From Rossellomorea sp036867415 (lineage in GTDB: Bacteria; Bacillota; Bacilli; Bacillales; Bacillaceae_B): DNA of 64,000 bases. Below the pieces are notes generated by a model. That model was given only the letters and a program-made list of their open reading frames with translations, was not told where the DNA came from and did not search any database. The position numbers were made by a program, and so were the translations under genes. Below, one piece after another: positions 25,050 to 33,820 of this stretch. The stretch covers positions 9,196 through 73,195 of the forward strand of contig NZ_JBAJHU010000014.1 in assembly GCF_036867415.1 (NCBI RefSeq), written 5' to 3'. Every line of letters starts with the position of its first letter. The first letter of the stretch is position 1.

Positions 25050-25853
25050 TTATATAATATACCCCAGCGCTTTCAAGCGGCTTTCAATAAATATCTTGGA
25101 ATATTCGAAGATCTCTTCCCGTTCCGGTTCATTATAAATCTCATGATAGCATTTCGGCCATTCTTTATAGTGCATCTCCGATAAAGAGAGCTCATTGAAC
25201 CATTTCTTTACCGCTTTTTTATCGACGATTTTATCATCACCGGCCTGCAGCACGAGAAGCGGCACATCGGGCAATTTATTTAAATTGACCGTGGCAAGCT
25301 TGATGGCTTGTGCGAGCTCCCTGTACCAGCGCACGGATACCTTTGTGATATAAAGCGTATCGTTGCTGTCAATTTCCCTCACATCTGCATTTCTGGTCGC
25401 CATCTCAACCGTCAGGCCGGATGGGAACTTGACCATCGGGGCAATCTTATTCAATCCGTAAGAAAGAAGTTCGATCGGTTTTGAAGGACCATCCACCAGC
25501 CCCAGACAAGGAGATGACAGAATGACTCCGGCAATGTTCACATGAGATTCCTGCAGCATGCGAACGGTAATCAGGCCGCCCATGCTGTGACCAAGGACGA
25601 AGACAGGCAGTTCAAACTGATAGGCGGCCTGAACCCAATCTTTTACCTCGATTATATATTCGTCAAACGAATCGATATGTCCTCTTTGTCTCCTGGACGT
25701 CATCCCCTGTCCCGGCAGGTCACCCATGATGACATGGAAACCTGATGAGCGCCACATTTCAATGAGCCAGCCGTATCGGCCATGATGCTCCATTGCTCCA
25801 TGAATGATGACGATGACTGCCTTTGCCTCTTGATCTGTTTCCCATTTCCACAT
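25050..25853 (-). CDS. ytpA: Alpha/beta hydrolase YtpA (phospholipase, bacilysocin-type)
   Basis: Serine hydrolase of the monoacylglycerol lipase type, 267 aa. The nucleophile is in GHSMGG, the acid residue in LQAGDDKIVD and the histidine in KCYHEIYNEPEREE. In B. subtilis YtpA is a lysophospholipase-like enzyme needed for the phospholipid antibiotic bacilysocin, and its gene is paired with ytpB as here. There is no signal peptide. The ATG at 25853 follows AAGGAGGATTTGCC. The product here is inferred from orthology. Confidence 0.88.
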   Translation of the reverse strand: MWKWETDQEAKAVIVIIHGAMEHHGRYGWLIEMWRSSGFHVIMGDLPGQGMTSRRQRGHIDSFDEYIIEVKDWVQAAYQFELPVFVLGHSMGGLITVRMLQESHVNIAGVILSSPCLGLVDGPSKPIELLSYGLNKIAPMVKFPSGLTVEMATRNADVREIDSNDTLYITKVSVRWYRELAQAIKLATVNLNKLPDVPLLVLQAGDDKIVDKKAVKKWFNELSLSEMHYKEWPKCYHEIYNEPEREEIFEYSKIFIESRLKALGYII

Positions 25854-25937
25854 GGCAAATCCTCCTTAAATGTTTCTCAAATTGTTCGTATCTGCTACCA
25901 TTATTATAGTAAATATTATTGAAAGGGGTAGTGAAAA

Positions 25938-26453
25938 ATGCTCTATCCATATAAAGATAATAAACCAACGATAGCTGAATCTGCTTTTATCGCCGATTAT
26001 GTAACAATTTCCGGGGACGTCGAAATCGGGGAAGAATCCAGCATCTGGTTCAATTCCGTCATCAGAGGGGATGTGGCAGCAACCAGAATCGGACGAAGAG
26101 TAAATGTTCAGGACAACTCCATTCTTCACCAGAGTCCCAATAATCCGCTGATCCTCGAAGACGAAGTAACAGTCGGCCACGGAGTCATTCTACATAGTTG
26201 TAAAATCAGAAAAAAGGCCTTGATCGGGATGGGATCGATCATCCTCGATAATGCCGAAATCGGCGAAGGTGCCTTCATCGGTGCCGGCAGCCTGGTTCCT
26301 CAAGGAAAGGTCATCCCGCCAAATACTCTTGCCTTTGGACGTCCGGCAAAAGTGGTGCGTGAATTGAACGATCATGACATCAGTGAAATGAAGCGGATTT
26401 CCAGGGAATACGCCGAGAAAGGTCAATATTATAAAAGCATCAAACCCTTTTAA
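25938..26453 (+). CDS. ytoA: Gamma-carbonic-anhydrase-like protein YtoA
   Basis: Left-handed beta-helix protein of the gamma-class carbonic anhydrase/PaaY family, 171 aa. Hexapeptide repeats run from about residue 15 to 130 (ISGDVEIGEESSIWFNSVIRGD). Histidines that would bind zinc are in NSILHQSP and VGHGVILHSCKI. Enzymatic activity is not certain for this branch. The ATG at 25938 follows AAAGGGGTAGTGAAA. It is divergent from ytpA and precedes metK on the opposite strand. Confidence 0.88.
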   Translation: MLYPYKDNKPTIAESAFIADYVTISGDVEIGEESSIWFNSVIRGDVAATRIGRRVNVQDNSILHQSPNNPLILEDEVTVGHGVILHSCKIRKKALIGMGSIILDNAEIGEGAFIGAGSLVPQGKVIPPNTLAFGRPAKVVRELNDHDISEMKRISREYAEKGQYYKSIKPF

Positions 26454-26528
26454 GTCTTATACTTGTGATACCCAAACCACCTGCTGATTACTCGTGTTAA
26501 ATTACGGGATGACTCCGTTAATTAGAAA

Positions 26529-26633
26529 AGCGGAAGGGCTTTGCTCAGAGGCGTGTGGCATAAGACGGACCGGCCAGGAAGGCGCGGACGGTTTGGCTTA
26601 TGACATGTGCCTCTAAGCCCTGGAGCTGGACAA
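26529..26633. repeat. Fourth, diverged copy of the long hairpin repeat
   Basis: Shares both ends with the tandem repeats at 2747-3127 (AGCGGAAGGGCTTTGCTCAG and GCCTCTAAGCCCTGGAGC, then TGGACAAT) and the CATAAG/CTTATG arms. The interior differs in sequence but still pairs (GACCG with CGGTT; GCGTGTGG with ACATGTGC through G-U pairs). It lies between ytoA and metK. Confidence 0.88.
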
Positions 26634-26667
26634 TTCTCGAGTTAAATTTACTCTTTCTTATCAATTC

Positions 26668-26703
26668 AAAAAAACCAACACCCATTTCAAGTGTTGGTTT
26701 TTC
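26668..26703. terminator. Bidirectional terminator (ytoA / metK)
   Basis: AAAACCAACAC pairs with GTGTTGGTTTT, with A- and T-runs outside, 13 bp after the metK stop codon. Confidence 0.85.
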
Positions 26704-26715
26704 TCATACCTGTTA

Positions 26716-27915
26716 TTACTTTAGAGCCTCAGCCTTCAATACATCAGCTTTGTTTGTACGCTCCCATGGAAGATCAAGATCGTTGCGGCCAAAGTGTCCG
26801 TAAGCAGCTGTCTGCTTGTAAATCGGACGGCGAAGGTCGAGCATTCTGATGATTCCTGCAGGGCGCAAGTCAAAGTTGCTGCTTACGACATCAACCAATA
26901 CATCTTCAGAAACTTTGCCTGTTCCGAATGTATCCACTGAGATCGATACCGGTTGTGCTACACCGATCGCATATGCCAATTGAACTTCACATTTTTCAGC
27001 GAGTCCGGCTGCTACGATATTTTTCGCTACATAACGAGCAGCATAAGCTGCTGAACGGTCAACTTTCGTTGCATCCTTACCAGAGAAAGCACCGCCGCCG
27101 TGGCGTGCATAACCGCCGTACGTGTCAACAATGATTTTACGGCCAGTAAGTCCTGCATCCCCTTGAGGTCCGCCAATAACGAAACGGCCAGTCGGGTTGA
27201 TGAAGTACTTTGTTTTTTCATCAATCAGTTCTTTTGGAACAACCGGCTCGATGACATATTCTTTCAGGTTACGCTGGATTTGCTCCAGTGAAACTTCCGG
27301 ATGGTGTTGAGTTGAGATAACGATTGTATCGATGCGGACTGGCTTATCGTTCTCATCATATTCAACCGTTACCTGCGTTTTACCGTCCGGACGAAGGTAA
27401 GGAAGAACTTCTTCTTTACGTACTTCGGTCAGCTGGCGTGAAAGTTTGTGTGCCAGTGAAATCGGAAGAGGCATAAGCTCTTTCGTTTCATTGCAGGCAA
27501 ATCCGAACATCAGGCCCTGATCACCGGCGCCGATTGCGTCGATTTCAGCATCAGACATTTGTCCTTCGCGTGCTTCAAGCGCTTGATCTACACCTAGTGC
27601 GATATCAGCAGACTGCTCATCGATCGATGTAAGTACGGCACATGTTTCTGCATCGAAACCATATTTCGCACGGGTATATCCGATTCCGCGGATTGTTTCC
27701 CGAACGATTTTTGGGATATCGACATACGTATTTGTAGTGATTTCACCTGCAACAAGTACAAGACCTGTCGTGACAGATGTTTCACATGCTACACGGGCAT
27801 TCGGATCATTCGTGAGAATAGCATCAAGAATGGAATCGGAAATTTGATCACAAATTTTATCTGGATGTCCTTCCGTTACGGACTCAGATGTAAACAGACG
27901 ACGTTTCGTTGACAT
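26716..27915 (-). CDS. metK: S-adenosylmethionine synthetase
   Basis: Makes S-adenosylmethionine from methionine and ATP; 399 aa, the full family length. Signature segments are FTSESVTEGHPDKICDQISD at the N-terminus, GAGDQGLMFGFACNE and GGGAFSGKDATKVDRSAAY. It supplies the methyl donor used by the methyltransferases and radical-SAM protein elsewhere in the window, and the activated-methyl cycle is continued by luxS at 39 kb. The ATG at 27915 follows AAGGAGGAACCTTA. It is controlled by an S-box riboswitch directly upstream. Confidence 0.98.
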   Translation of the reverse strand: MSTKRRLFTSESVTEGHPDKICDQISDSILDAILTNDPNARVACETSVTTGLVLVAGEITTNTYVDIPKIVRETIRGIGYTRAKYGFDAETCAVLTSIDEQSADIALGVDQALEAREGQMSDAEIDAIGAGDQGLMFGFACNETKELMPLPISLAHKLSRQLTEVRKEEVLPYLRPDGKTQVTVEYDENDKPVRIDTIVISTQHHPEVSLEQIQRNLKEYVIEPVVPKELIDEKTKYFINPTGRFVIGGPQGDAGLTGRKIIVDTYGGYARHGGGAFSGKDATKVDRSAAYAARYVAKNIVAAGLAEKCEVQLAYAIGVAQPVSISVDTFGTGKVSEDVLVDVVSSNFDLRPAGIIRMLDLRRPIYKQTAAYGHFGRNDLDLPWERTNKADVLKAEALK

Positions 27916-28079
27916 TAAGGTTCCTCCTTAAGCATATTTGCCGGTCTTCACCGACAAAACATTCAAACAGATACGGTACTCATTTCCCTAAGTAGTATGA
28001 AGTAAACATGGTTTTTTTATAAGGAAAACGCCATGATATAAAAACATGACATTTAATCACTTGTGCTCCACTATAAAAC

Positions 28080-28289
28080 AGAAAAAACCCTTCCTCTCGA
28101 AAAGCATAAAGAGGAAAGGTTTCACATCATAGCCGCGCCTTTTCTCTCTTATCGTTCAAGGTTATCCACCTTGCCTCAGTTTAGCACCTTCGCTTCATGG
28201 GACCTTCCCCATTCGGAAAGATCAAGAATCTATTTAGCAGGTTGCTGGGTTTCATAGGGTCTGCTCCCTCCACCAGCTCAGGATAAGAG
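28080..28289 (-). promoter_or_regulatory. SAM-I (S-box) riboswitch of metK
   Basis: Minus strand. Helix P1 pairs CTCTTATC (from 28289) with GATAAGAG (28153-28146). The conserved core CTGAGCTGGTGGAGGGA and CCCTATGAAACCCAGCAACC is present, as is AAGGTGCTAAACTG. An intrinsic terminator follows: AAACCTTTCCTCT pairs with AGAGGAAGGGTTT, then T-run (28123-28082). High S-adenosylmethionine is expected to terminate transcription before metK. Confidence 0.97.
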
Positions 28290-28580
28290 TATCCGTTCAA
28301 GGTACAATAATAACGTTAACAATACAGGGTGTCAAACACTTTTTTATAAGAAAAGATTAACAGCAGGCATCCCTATAATCTCTTAATCCATTGAACCAGA
28401 TCATGAGTGACATTTATATAAGAAGAAAGGAAGAAACGTGGGTAAATGTATGAAGAAATTTTCATGGATAAGCATAAACTGCTTAGATAGGATGAAATCC
28501 GTTATATTTTTTAAGAAAATTGTTACAAATTTAAGTCACATAATAAAAAACATCTAAATAGTATAGACTAATAAATTGAT
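28290..28580. other. Divergent promoter region of metK and pckA
   Basis: AT-rich spacer. It should hold the metK promoter close to 28310-28340 and the pckA promoter near 28560-28590. I see no gene. A hexamer pair TAGACT (28564-28569) and TATACT (28586-28591) with a 16-bp spacer is a plausible pckA promoter. Confidence 0.4.
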
Positions 28581-28591
28581 TGTGTTATACT
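28581..28591 (+). promoter_or_regulatory. CcpN-type operator over the pckA -10 region
   Basis: TGTGTTATACT fits the CcpN operator consensus TRTGHYATAYW at every position and overlaps the predicted -10 hexamer TATACT. In B. subtilis CcpN represses pckA and gapB under glycolytic conditions, so the same control is expected here. Confidence 0.7.
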
Positions 28592-28647
28592 ATTTTTGAA
28601 AAGAAACAATAAAGGGGTATTTAAATTTATATAAAGGAAGGGTTCTA

Positions 28648-30237
28648 ATGAATTCAGTGAGCATGTCTAATGAGTTAACAGAATTACTTAACGGTCAAAA
28701 CATCAAAAATCAACTATCTGTTTCACAATTAGTGGAAAAAGTTCTTCATAGAAATGAAGGCGCTTTAACTTCTTCAGGTGCGGTCAGAGCTGAAACCGGT
28801 AAATATACAGGGCGCTCTCCTAAAGATAAGTTCATTGTCGAGGAGCCTTCAACCAAAGATAAAATCGATTGGGGATCTGTAAATCAGCCGATCTCCGCTG
28901 AATCATTCGATAAATTATATCATAAAGTTCTTGAATACTTAAAAGAAAAAGAAGAAGTATTCGTATTTAACGGATTTGCCGGTGCAGATCCAAAACATAG
29001 ACTTCCAATCCAGGTCATCAATGAATTTGCATGGCATAATCTCTTTGCCCATCAACTGTTCATCCGACCGGCTGCGGAAGAGCTAAATTCACATAAATCT
29101 GAGTTCACAATCGTTTCAGCACCTAACTTTAAGGCAGACCCAGCTGTAGACGGCACCAACTCTGAAACTTTCATCATCGTTTCATTCGAGAAGCGGGTCG
29201 TACTGATTGGCGGGACTGAATATGCAGGAGAAATGAAGAAATCCATTTTCTCTGTCATGAATTACATGCTTCCTGAATCCGACATCCTTTCCATGCACTG
29301 TTCTGCAAACGTAGGGCGTGAAGGTGATGTAGCGTTATTCTTCGGCCTTTCCGGTACCGGGAAAACGACTTTATCAGCCGACCCCAACCGCCGTCTGATC
29401 GGGGATGACGAACACGGCTGGTCCCCGAACGGCGTATTCAATATCGAAGGCGGATGCTACGCGAAATGCATTGGTCTGACACGTGAGAAAGAACCTCAAA
29501 TCTATGACGCCATCCGCTTCGGATCCGTGTTGGAAAACGTAGTGCTCGATGAAGACTCGCGCATTCCTGATTATGAGGATAACACATTGACTGAAAATAC
29601 ACGTGCTGCCTACCCGCTGCAGGCAATGGATAACATAGTGGAGCCAAGCATCGCAGGACACCCAAATACAATCGTATTCCTGACTGCGGATGCATTCGGG
29701 GTATTGCCTCCGATCAGCAAGCTGACGAAAGAGCAGGCAATGTATCACTTCCTTAGCGGCTATACATCCAAACTGGCAGGAACCGAGCGCGGCATCACTT
29801 CGCCGCAGGCAACTTTCTCAACATGCTTCGGTTCTCCGTTTCTTCCGCTTGCTGCGACCCGTTACGCAGAAATGCTCGGAAAGAAAATCGATGAGCACAA
29901 TGCTGAAGTGTATCTCGTCAACACCGGCTGGACTGGTGGAGAATATGGTGCAGGCAGCCGCATGAAGCTCTCCTACACACGCGCGATGGTGCAGGCAGCA
30001 CTTGAAGGCGAACTGACAAACGTTGAAACCGAAACAGACGAAATCTTCGGCCTGAACATTCCAGTCCATGTACCGGGAGTACCTGATGAAGTCCTCCTTC
30101 CGATCAGAACATGGTCAAATGAAAAAGCGTACAAAGTAAAGGCAGCCGAACTTGCACGCCAATTCAACAACAACTTCAAGAAGTTCACAAACGTACCAGC
30201 TGAAATCGAAGCCAAAGGCGGACCGGCAGTAAAATAA
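28648..30237 (+). CDS. pckA: Phosphoenolpyruvate carboxykinase (ATP)
   Basis: Gluconeogenic enzyme converting oxaloacetate and ATP to phosphoenolpyruvate, 529 aa. The kinase loop FFGLSGTGKTTLS, the ATP-PEPCK signature around LIGDDEHGWSPNGVFNIEGGC, and the lid segment NTGWTGGEYGAGSRM are present. N-terminal RSPKDKFIVEE is a substrate contact region. The ATG at 28648 follows AAGGAAGGGTTCT. Single-gene unit with its own promoter, a CcpN-like operator and terminator. Confidence 0.97.
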   Translation: MNSVSMSNELTELLNGQNIKNQLSVSQLVEKVLHRNEGALTSSGAVRAETGKYTGRSPKDKFIVEEPSTKDKIDWGSVNQPISAESFDKLYHKVLEYLKEKEEVFVFNGFAGADPKHRLPIQVINEFAWHNLFAHQLFIRPAAEELNSHKSEFTIVSAPNFKADPAVDGTNSETFIIVSFEKRVVLIGGTEYAGEMKKSIFSVMNYMLPESDILSMHCSANVGREGDVALFFGLSGTGKTTLSADPNRRLIGDDEHGWSPNGVFNIEGGCYAKCIGLTREKEPQIYDAIRFGSVLENVVLDEDSRIPDYEDNTLTENTRAAYPLQAMDNIVEPSIAGHPNTIVFLTADAFGVLPPISKLTKEQAMYHFLSGYTSKLAGTERGITSPQATFSTCFGSPFLPLAATRYAEMLGKKIDEHNAEVYLVNTGWTGGEYGAGSRMKLSYTRAMVQAALEGELTNVETETDEIFGLNIPVHVPGVPDEVLLPIRTWSNEKAYKVKAAELARQFNNNFKKFTNVPAEIEAKGGPAVK

Positions 30238-30245
30238 CGATGATC

Positions 30246-30301
30246 AACCGCAACTGATCAGTCAAACACTTTCCAAGTGTCTGGCTGGTCGGTTTTTTTG
30301 T
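30246..30301 (+). terminator. Terminator of pckA
   Basis: Extended hairpin: AACCG with CGGTT, GATCAG with CTGGTC, and ACACTT with AAGTGT at the tip, followed by seven T residues. Confidence 0.8.
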
Positions 30302-30353
30302 TTGGAATAGGAGATAAATTCAATTTTCCTGCTTTCCGGCCTGTTTCTAAATA

Positions 30354-30378
30354 AAAAAGAGGATTTCTCCTCTTTTCC
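30354..30378 (-). terminator. Terminator of the short membrane protein gene
   Basis: AAAAGAGGA pairs with TCCTCTTTT around a TTTC loop, 7 bp after the stop of the gene at 30385-30534 (minus), followed by TTTTTTATTT. Confidence 0.78.
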
Positions 30379-30384
30379 CTCAGG

Positions 30385-30534
30385 TTATAAGCCTTTCTTC
30401 CTGCCCGTTATCAGATTCCATAAAAACACGACCAGGGCAACGACCAATAATATATGGATGATGGCTCCGCCAATCTTAAAGATCAACCCTAACAGCCACA
30501 GGACTACCAGTATTCCAATGATGGTCCACAACAT
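30385..30534 (-). CDS. Lmo0937-family short membrane protein
   Basis: A 49-residue protein with two hydrophobic helices: MLWTIIGILVVLWLLGLIF and IIHILLVVALVVFLWNLI, joined by KIGGA and ending GRKKGL. This matches the Lmo0937/DUF5670 family, found across Firmicutes and often induced by stress; the function is unknown. The ATG at 30534 has GGAGGCGGTAAAC at ideal spacing. It is a monocistronic gene convergent with pckA and divergent from the GNAT gene. Confidence 0.85.
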   Translation of the reverse strand: MLWTIIGILVVLWLLGLIFKIGGAIIHILLVVALVVFLWNLITGRKKGL

Positions 30535-30685
30535 GTTTACCGCCTCCTTCATCATGTATTGATGCTAACTTTCCCTATATTTCATTTTTTAAAACAAACT
30601 TAAAACTTTAATTCACATAACACTTTACTAAATATTAGAAATTTTGGTAATATATCAATTAAAACTTATAAAAGGGGACAGGAAA

Positions 30686-31474
30686 ATGATTAGGGTGTTA
30701 ACACAGGTAGATGACGAACAATGCCAGAAGTTAATCCAGGAACAGCCTGCTGAAAATTTGTTCATCATCGGTGATATCGAAGCATTTGGATACGAGCAGG
30801 AATTCCAAACCATCTGGGGGGATTTTGACGAAAAGGGAAATCTAAGGGGAATTCTTTTGAAATATAGGGAAAACTTCATTCCTTACTCATCGGGAGAATT
30901 TGATGCAGAAGGATTTGCGGATATCATGAATGAATACGAAGACTTTAAGATCTTGTCCGGTTTAAAGGAGCTCACTTCGAAGATTGAACCTTTTTTAACA
31001 AGGGAGTTCCATTCGAGAAGGCAGATGTATTATGCAAAACTGGATAACACCGATTCACTGTCAAATGAGGATCTGACACAGATTAAAAAGACAACAATTG
31101 AGGACCTTCCCAAACTGGTGGATCTACTCAACAACATCCCAGAGTTCAGCGGAGGAAATTTTTCAGTCGAGAATAAAAGGCACGGTATGGAAAAAGGGGT
31201 ATCGCGCAGTTATTTCATTAAAGACGGGGGTATATTGGTTTCCTCTGCTTCCACCACTGCCGAAAATACAAAGTCAGCCATGATCGTCGGTGTTTGCACT
31301 CACCCCGGACATAAGAAAAAAGGCTATGCTACCGGGTGCATGACCAAACTGTGCCGTGATGTCCTTGAGGAAGGAAAAGAGCTTTGTTTATTTTATGACA
31401 ACCCCGAAGCTGGGAAGATTTATAAGAATATCGGATTTGAGGACATTGGGTATTGGATGATGTATAAATTTTAA
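30686..31474 (+). CDS. GNAT-family N-acetyltransferase
   Basis: Acetyl-CoA-dependent transferase, 262 aa. The GNAT core is C-terminal (about residues 130-262): AMIVGVCTHPGHKKKGYATGC is the acetyl-CoA-binding motif A, followed by LFYDNPEAGKIYKNIGFEDIGYWMMYKF, motif B. The N-terminal half resembles the extra domain of two-domain Bacillus GNATs. The substrate is unknown. I choose the ATG at 30686 (MIRVLTQVDDE) with AAGGGGACAGG upstream rather than the TTG at 30644. Confidence 0.83.
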   Translation: MIRVLTQVDDEQCQKLIQEQPAENLFIIGDIEAFGYEQEFQTIWGDFDEKGNLRGILLKYRENFIPYSSGEFDAEGFADIMNEYEDFKILSGLKELTSKIEPFLTREFHSRRQMYYAKLDNTDSLSNEDLTQIKKTTIEDLPKLVDLLNNIPEFSGGNFSVENKRHGMEKGVSRSYFIKDGGILVSSASTTAENTKSAMIVGVCTHPGHKKKGYATGCMTKLCRDVLEEGKELCLFYDNPEAGKIYKNIGFEDIGYWMMYKF

Positions 31475-31488
31475 CGAAGGATCACATG

Positions 31489-31534
31489 AGAAACGGGCAG
31501 GATTTCCTCAGAGGAGATCCTGCCCGTTTTCTCA
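31489..31534. terminator. Bidirectional terminator (GNAT gene / bioY)
   Basis: AAACGGGCAGGATTTCCTC pairs with GAGGAGATCCTGCCCGTTT. The hairpin overlaps the end of bioY by about 3 bp. T-tail on the plus strand. Confidence 0.82.
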
Positions 31535-32095
31535 TGCGGCAGCTTTCGTACTGCCCTGTATTAATCTTGCCTGTACCAGGCGGTTTCGGACGGTGATGCC
31601 GATCCAGCTTGCCAGGAATGCTTTAATGAGACCGACCACAATGAAAGGATACACTCCCGCTGCCATTGCCTGTGCCCAGCTCAGTTCCGCAACAAACTTC
31701 AATTGGATCGTACCGATGATCAGAATGACGACCATGCCGACTGTGTTCGCAATCATCGCCATTGTGAGATTGAATTTGGTTTTTTCAAGGATGGCCCCTG
31801 TGATGAAGGCAGCTGCGATGAACCCGAAGATATAGCCGCCAGTGGGACCGGCCAGGACCTGCATCCCTCCACTGAATCCTGCAAATACCGGGACGCCTAC
31901 AGCTCCGAGAGCCGCATATCCGACCATCGAAAATGCCCCGTATCTGCTTCCGAGTATCGTAGCCGTCAGCCCTACCGCCAATGTCTGCCCGCTGATCGGA
32001 ACAAGCGGAAGAGGGATCTCAATCTGCGCGAAAATCCCCGTAATGGCAGCAAAGATGCTGCATTGTATGATCATCCTTAATTTTTCCCCGTTCAT
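31532..32095 (-). CDS. bioY: Biotin transporter substrate-binding subunit BioY
   Basis: S-component of an ECF-type biotin importer, 187 aa, with about six membrane helices. Family features: PLPLVPISGQTLAVGLTATILG, GVPVFAGFSGGMQVLAGPTGGYIFG. The energy-coupling module (EcfA/EcfT) is not adjacent and is presumably shared. A BirA operator-like palindrome lies 20 bp upstream, so expression should fall when biotin is plentiful. The ATG at 32095 follows AAGGGGAGAACGAAG. Confidence 0.92.
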   Translation of the reverse strand: MNGEKLRMIIQCSIFAAITGIFAQIEIPLPLVPISGQTLAVGLTATILGSRYGAFSMVGYAALGAVGVPVFAGFSGGMQVLAGPTGGYIFGFIAAAFITGAILEKTKFNLTMAMIANTVGMVVILIIGTIQLKFVAELSWAQAMAAGVYPFIVVGLIKAFLASWIGITVRNRLVQARLIQGSTKAAA

Positions 32096-32114
32096 TCTTC
32101 GTTCTCCCCTTTTG

Positions 32115-32143
32115 TGTAAACTACTATAAGATTAAAGTTAACA
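32115..32143 (-). promoter_or_regulatory. BirA operator-like palindrome of bioY
   Basis: On the minus strand TGTTAAC and GTTTACA are separated by 15 bp, close to the Bacillus BirA operator (TGTTAAC-N15/16-GTTAACA) with one mismatch. It sits where the bioY promoter should be. Confidence 0.75.
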
Positions 32144-32149
32144 CACTTT

Positions 32150-32698
32150 TCAACGTTCGGGAAGTACATTAAATACTTTTTCAACAAACCAGCGGATCAC
32201 ATAGGATAGGGGCAAATAAATCACGAACGACCACCATGACTGCCAATGATAGGCTTTATAGTAATCCAGCCACCTGAAGAATGGCTCGCTGATGAAGGAA
32301 GCTCCTGCAGCTAAAACCACATTAGCGATAAAGAACGCCTTCCCTTTTGGAAAGTAATAATAGATGAGCATATAGGTGACAGGAACCAGTGCATAATCAA
32401 ACAAATAGGCTTTTGGATATATGGGGAATAGTTCAGACGGATACCCCCAGAATCCCAATTCAAACCCCAAACCGTCCAGATTCGCTGCAGCTATGATCCA
32501 AACCATTCCCAGAAACAATATTTTCGGCAGCTGTTGCCGATCCACCACCTTTAAGATGAATACCCAGAGGATGATCATTAAAATAATGATGACCCACCAC
32601 TTCAGGGTTAGAAAATTATATTCCAGCCAATAATCGATATTTAATTCAGCCGCTTTCATTAATTCTCTATGAACGTTGTCATATTTTTCAATCATCAC
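32150..32698 (-). CDS. CBO0543-family membrane protein
   Basis: A 182-residue membrane protein with about five hydrophobic helices. The segment FPIYPKAYLFDYALVPVTYML and VLAAGASFISEPFFRWLDYY are typical of the CBO0543 family found in Bacillus and Clostridium. Function is unknown. It begins MMIEKYDNVHRELMKAA at an ATG at 32698 preceded by GAGGTACAGTG. It ends just before the BirA operator of bioY, and no clear terminator separates it from bioY. Confidence 0.72.
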   Translation of the reverse strand: MMIEKYDNVHRELMKAAELNIDYWLEYNFLTLKWWVIIILMIILWVFILKVVDRQQLPKILFLGMVWIIAAANLDGLGFELGFWGYPSELFPIYPKAYLFDYALVPVTYMLIYYYFPKGKAFFIANVVLAAGASFISEPFFRWLDYYKAYHWQSWWSFVIYLPLSYVIRWFVEKVFNVLPER

Positions 32699-32779
32699 TG
32701 TACCTCAGTTTTTTTACTAGTATGAGGTTTTTGCCATGGGATTATTATCTCAACAAAAAAGAACCTGAAAATCAGGCTC

Positions 32780-33022
32780 TCAATTGATGGAATTCAGCGA
32801 AATCAGCTTATAGAAAATCGTCGTCTCTTCTTCATGCCATTGTACTTTCTCGATAAGCGCAAAACCCCTTGAGTGGCTCCCTTTCGTTGTCCGAACTTCA
32901 ATCGGGGTGTGCATCGGGTATAAGCGGTATCCTTGTTTTTGCAATTGAAACAGATTGTCTTTCATCCTGACTTCTTTCCCCTTCGTGATAAGCATGGTAT
33001 TAAGCTCAAGACCCATCCCCAT
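32780..33022 (-). CDS. ytmB: DUF2584 protein YtmB
   Basis: An 80-residue protein of the DUF2584/YtmB family with an all-beta look: MGMGLELNTMLITKGKE, LQKQGYRLYPMHTPIEVR, IEKVQWHEEETTIFYKLISLNS. The function is unknown. Two in-frame ATGs precede it; the one at 33022 lies 7 bases after AAAGGGG, so I use that rather than 33028. It follows ytmA by 12 bp, as in B. subtilis, and a TCAGGTTC hairpin downstream may terminate the pair. Confidence 0.8.
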   Translation of the reverse strand: MGMGLELNTMLITKGKEVRMKDNLFQLQKQGYRLYPMHTPIEVRTTKGSHSRGFALIEKVQWHEEETTIFYKLISLNSIN

Positions 33023-33034
33023 AGTCATTCCCCT

Positions 33035-33820
33035 TTACTCCTGGTTTTTCATCCAGCTGCAGAGCATACTGACGATCTCACGGTTCATCAAAGGGGGAAA
33101 ATAATGCGTGAATTCCGTGAAATAATAGGAGTCCACTTTTTTCCCTGCCTCTTTCAGCCGTTTTTCTAATCTATATGCATGATCGATTGAAACGTTGTGA
33201 TCTTTTTCACCGTGAATAATCAGTACAGGTGCTGCAATCTCCTCCACTTGGGATAGCGGGGTCCTCCACTCATAGCGTTCGGGGTATTTATTCGGGCTCC
33301 CGCCGATTACCCTTTTCATCATCCTGCGAAGGTCTTTTCGTTCTTCATAGGTGAGGAACATATCCGACACTCCTCCCCAGGTAACGATCGATGTGACCCC
33401 CTTCTCTTTTATGGCAGTGAGCAGCGCCATCACCCCGCCGCGTGAAAAACCGAATAAGTGGATTCTATCTCTATGTACTCTTTCATACTGCTTCAGCAAC
33501 TGATAAGCCGAAAGTGCATCTTCGCGGTCAACTCCCGCAAAGTCTTCATTTCCTTCCCCGCCTCGGTTCCCCCGGTAATACGGGGCAAACACAATGAACC
33601 CCTCCTGTGCAAATTGGGCGATGCGTGCGGGTCTCACCATCCCCACTCCTTTGATTCCCCCCCTTAAATAAAGAAATCCATCATACTCCCCGGGCCATAC
33701 GGGTTGTGCAAGCAGCCCTTTCACTCGCAGTCCCCCGGAAAAATAAATGATCTCATAAAGCTCAACATGGGGATTCGGGGACGGGAATAAAGTCTTCTTT
33801 ACAATGGTTCCATTTCTCAT
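33035..33820 (-). CDS. ytmA: Alpha/beta hydrolase YtmA (S9-like)
   Basis: Serine hydrolase resembling the catalytic domain of prolyl oligopeptidases, 261 aa. The nucleophile elbow is GFSRGG, the acid is in IIHGEKDHNVSIDHA, and the histidine is in FTEFTHYFPP. FAPYYRGNRGGEGNEDFAG is the oxyanion-region signature of this group. No signal peptide, so it acts in the cytoplasm; the natural substrate is unknown. The ATG at 33820 follows AAAGGAAGAGAAT. First gene of the ytmA-ytmB pair, divergent from the ytlACD importer. Confidence 0.85.
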   Translation of the reverse strand: MRNGTIVKKTLFPSPNPHVELYEIIYFSGGLRVKGLLAQPVWPGEYDGFLYLRGGIKGVGMVRPARIAQFAQEGFIVFAPYYRGNRGGEGNEDFAGVDREDALSAYQLLKQYERVHRDRIHLFGFSRGGVMALLTAIKEKGVTSIVTWGGVSDMFLTYEERKDLRRMMKRVIGGSPNKYPERYEWRTPLSQVEEIAAPVLIIHGEKDHNVSIDHAYRLEKRLKEAGKKVDSYYFTEFTHYFPPLMNREIVSMLCSWMKNQE

